From Paguma larvata (Eukaryota > Chordata > Mammalia > Carnivora > Viverridae), in assembly GCA_030068075.1 (NCBI GenBank), contig CM057843.1, forward strand, positions 16,635,370 through 16,699,369: a stretch of DNA of 64,000 bases. Direction: 5' to 3'. The notes under the pieces are model-generated. The model had not been told where the DNA came from. It ran no database searches and saw nothing but the letters and a program-made list of their open reading frames with translations. Positions 63,578 to 64,000 of this stretch are shown here, piece after piece (position 1 is the stretch's first letter; each line of letters opens with the position of its first letter). A program made the translations under genes and the position numbers.

Positions 63578-64000
63578 TGAGCTAAGGCTCAACAAAAGAC
63601 CACAAAAGAAATTGAAATAGAGAAGTGTATTCCTCACAGGTCCTGGAGGAAATATACATATGCCTGAGGGGCCAATGGGAGGTCAAGGCAGGTGCAGACA
63701 GAGAGGTGGGACCTGGGGTACATGTCTTTATTAGGGTCTGTGGGTGGAATGCTTTGGGATTCCCAGGCTAAGTCCAGATTGGTCAATTCGAACTAAAGAG
63801 AGAAGGGTTTGGGTGAGCTCCATGGGTGTCTTATCTAAAGGGTGTACAAGAGGAAGGCCCTGGGAGACGGGGTGGACCAGGGTTTTTGGGGGAGTCACAT
63901 CTGGAACTTACATTTATTTGTGACTCTGTGGGCTTCTATCTAGGGCACACAATTGCACAAGGGGCTGGTGGCATTTCAAAGTCCCTGCAGGCCATGTGGC
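63578..64000 (-). mobile_element. Probable endogenous-retrovirus LTR, cut by window edge
   Basis: Read on the minus strand the region has LTR-like organisation: a poly(A) signal AATAAA (plus-strand TTTATT at 63727-63732), about 150 bp of U5-like sequence with TGTGGTCTTTTGTTGAGCC, and an end in CA (plus-strand TG at 63578). No internal retroviral coding sequence lies inside the window. The class is not assigned. The call rests on layout, not on a family match. Confidence 0.45.

Noticed and set aside
1..64000. CRISPR array, bacterial operon or phage-like system
   Set aside because: The recurring about 200-bp units are retroposed SINEs with A tails and individual target-site duplications. The sequence is clearly mammalian.

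Overview
This is a 64 kb stretch of carnivoran, almost certainly cat-family (Felidae), nuclear DNA. The diagnosis rests on about 50 copies of the tRNA-derived carnivore SINE (SINEC/CAN-SINE) in its felid form. On its own strand each copy has a head reading GGGGCGCCTGGGTGGCTCAG, a tRNA B-box-like GTTCGAGCCCCGCGTCGGG, the felid-type middle GCTGACAGCTCAGAGCCTGG, a CT-rich segment and an AAAATAAATAAACATTAAAA tail. A minus-strand copy therefore starts with T-rich tail sequence and ends in GCGCCCC. A carnivore-type L1 3' end (613-1255 and 38161-38258) agrees with this.

I found no convincing protein-coding exon, tRNA, rRNA, CRISPR or prokaryote-type feature. The open reading frames of 60-171 codons are interrupted on all sides and mostly fall in SINEs (serine/leucine-rich shadows of the CT tract), LINEs or simple repeats. 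The window reads as an intron or an intergenic region.

Layout. 1-9.7 kb: SINEs, a 5'-truncated L1 with a target-site duplication (TSD), two old L1M 3' ends, L2 and MIR fragments. 9.7-11.9 kb: a long L2 reverse-transcriptase remnant split by a MER20 and a SINE. 12-23 kb: mostly single-copy DNA with scattered SINEs, MER5-type hAT relics, a 22-bp minisatellite and a MIR. 23-33 kb: a hAT element with an 8-bp TSD, an L1 remnant holding several SINEs, and SINE-in-SINE nests. 33-40 kb: L2 and MIR relics plus a repeat-free block with an RFX-type X-box. 40-49 kb: a dense cluster of old L1M fragments riddled with SINEs, with one oppositely oriented L1 piece. 49-54 kb: repeat-poor and GC-rich, including a candidate CpG island near 53.16-53.52 kb. 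54-64 kb: long polypyrimidine tracts, an inverted SINE pair without tails, more MIR and hAT relics, and a probable endogenous-retrovirus LTR running off the right edge.

By my count about 35 SINEs lie on the minus strand and 15 on the plus strand, and L1 pieces are about 9 minus to 4 plus. This is compatible with the window being an intron of a plus-strand gene, but that is inference. SINE boundaries are good to a few bases where a TSD is quoted; boundaries of ancient repeats are approximate and family names come from recall without any database search.
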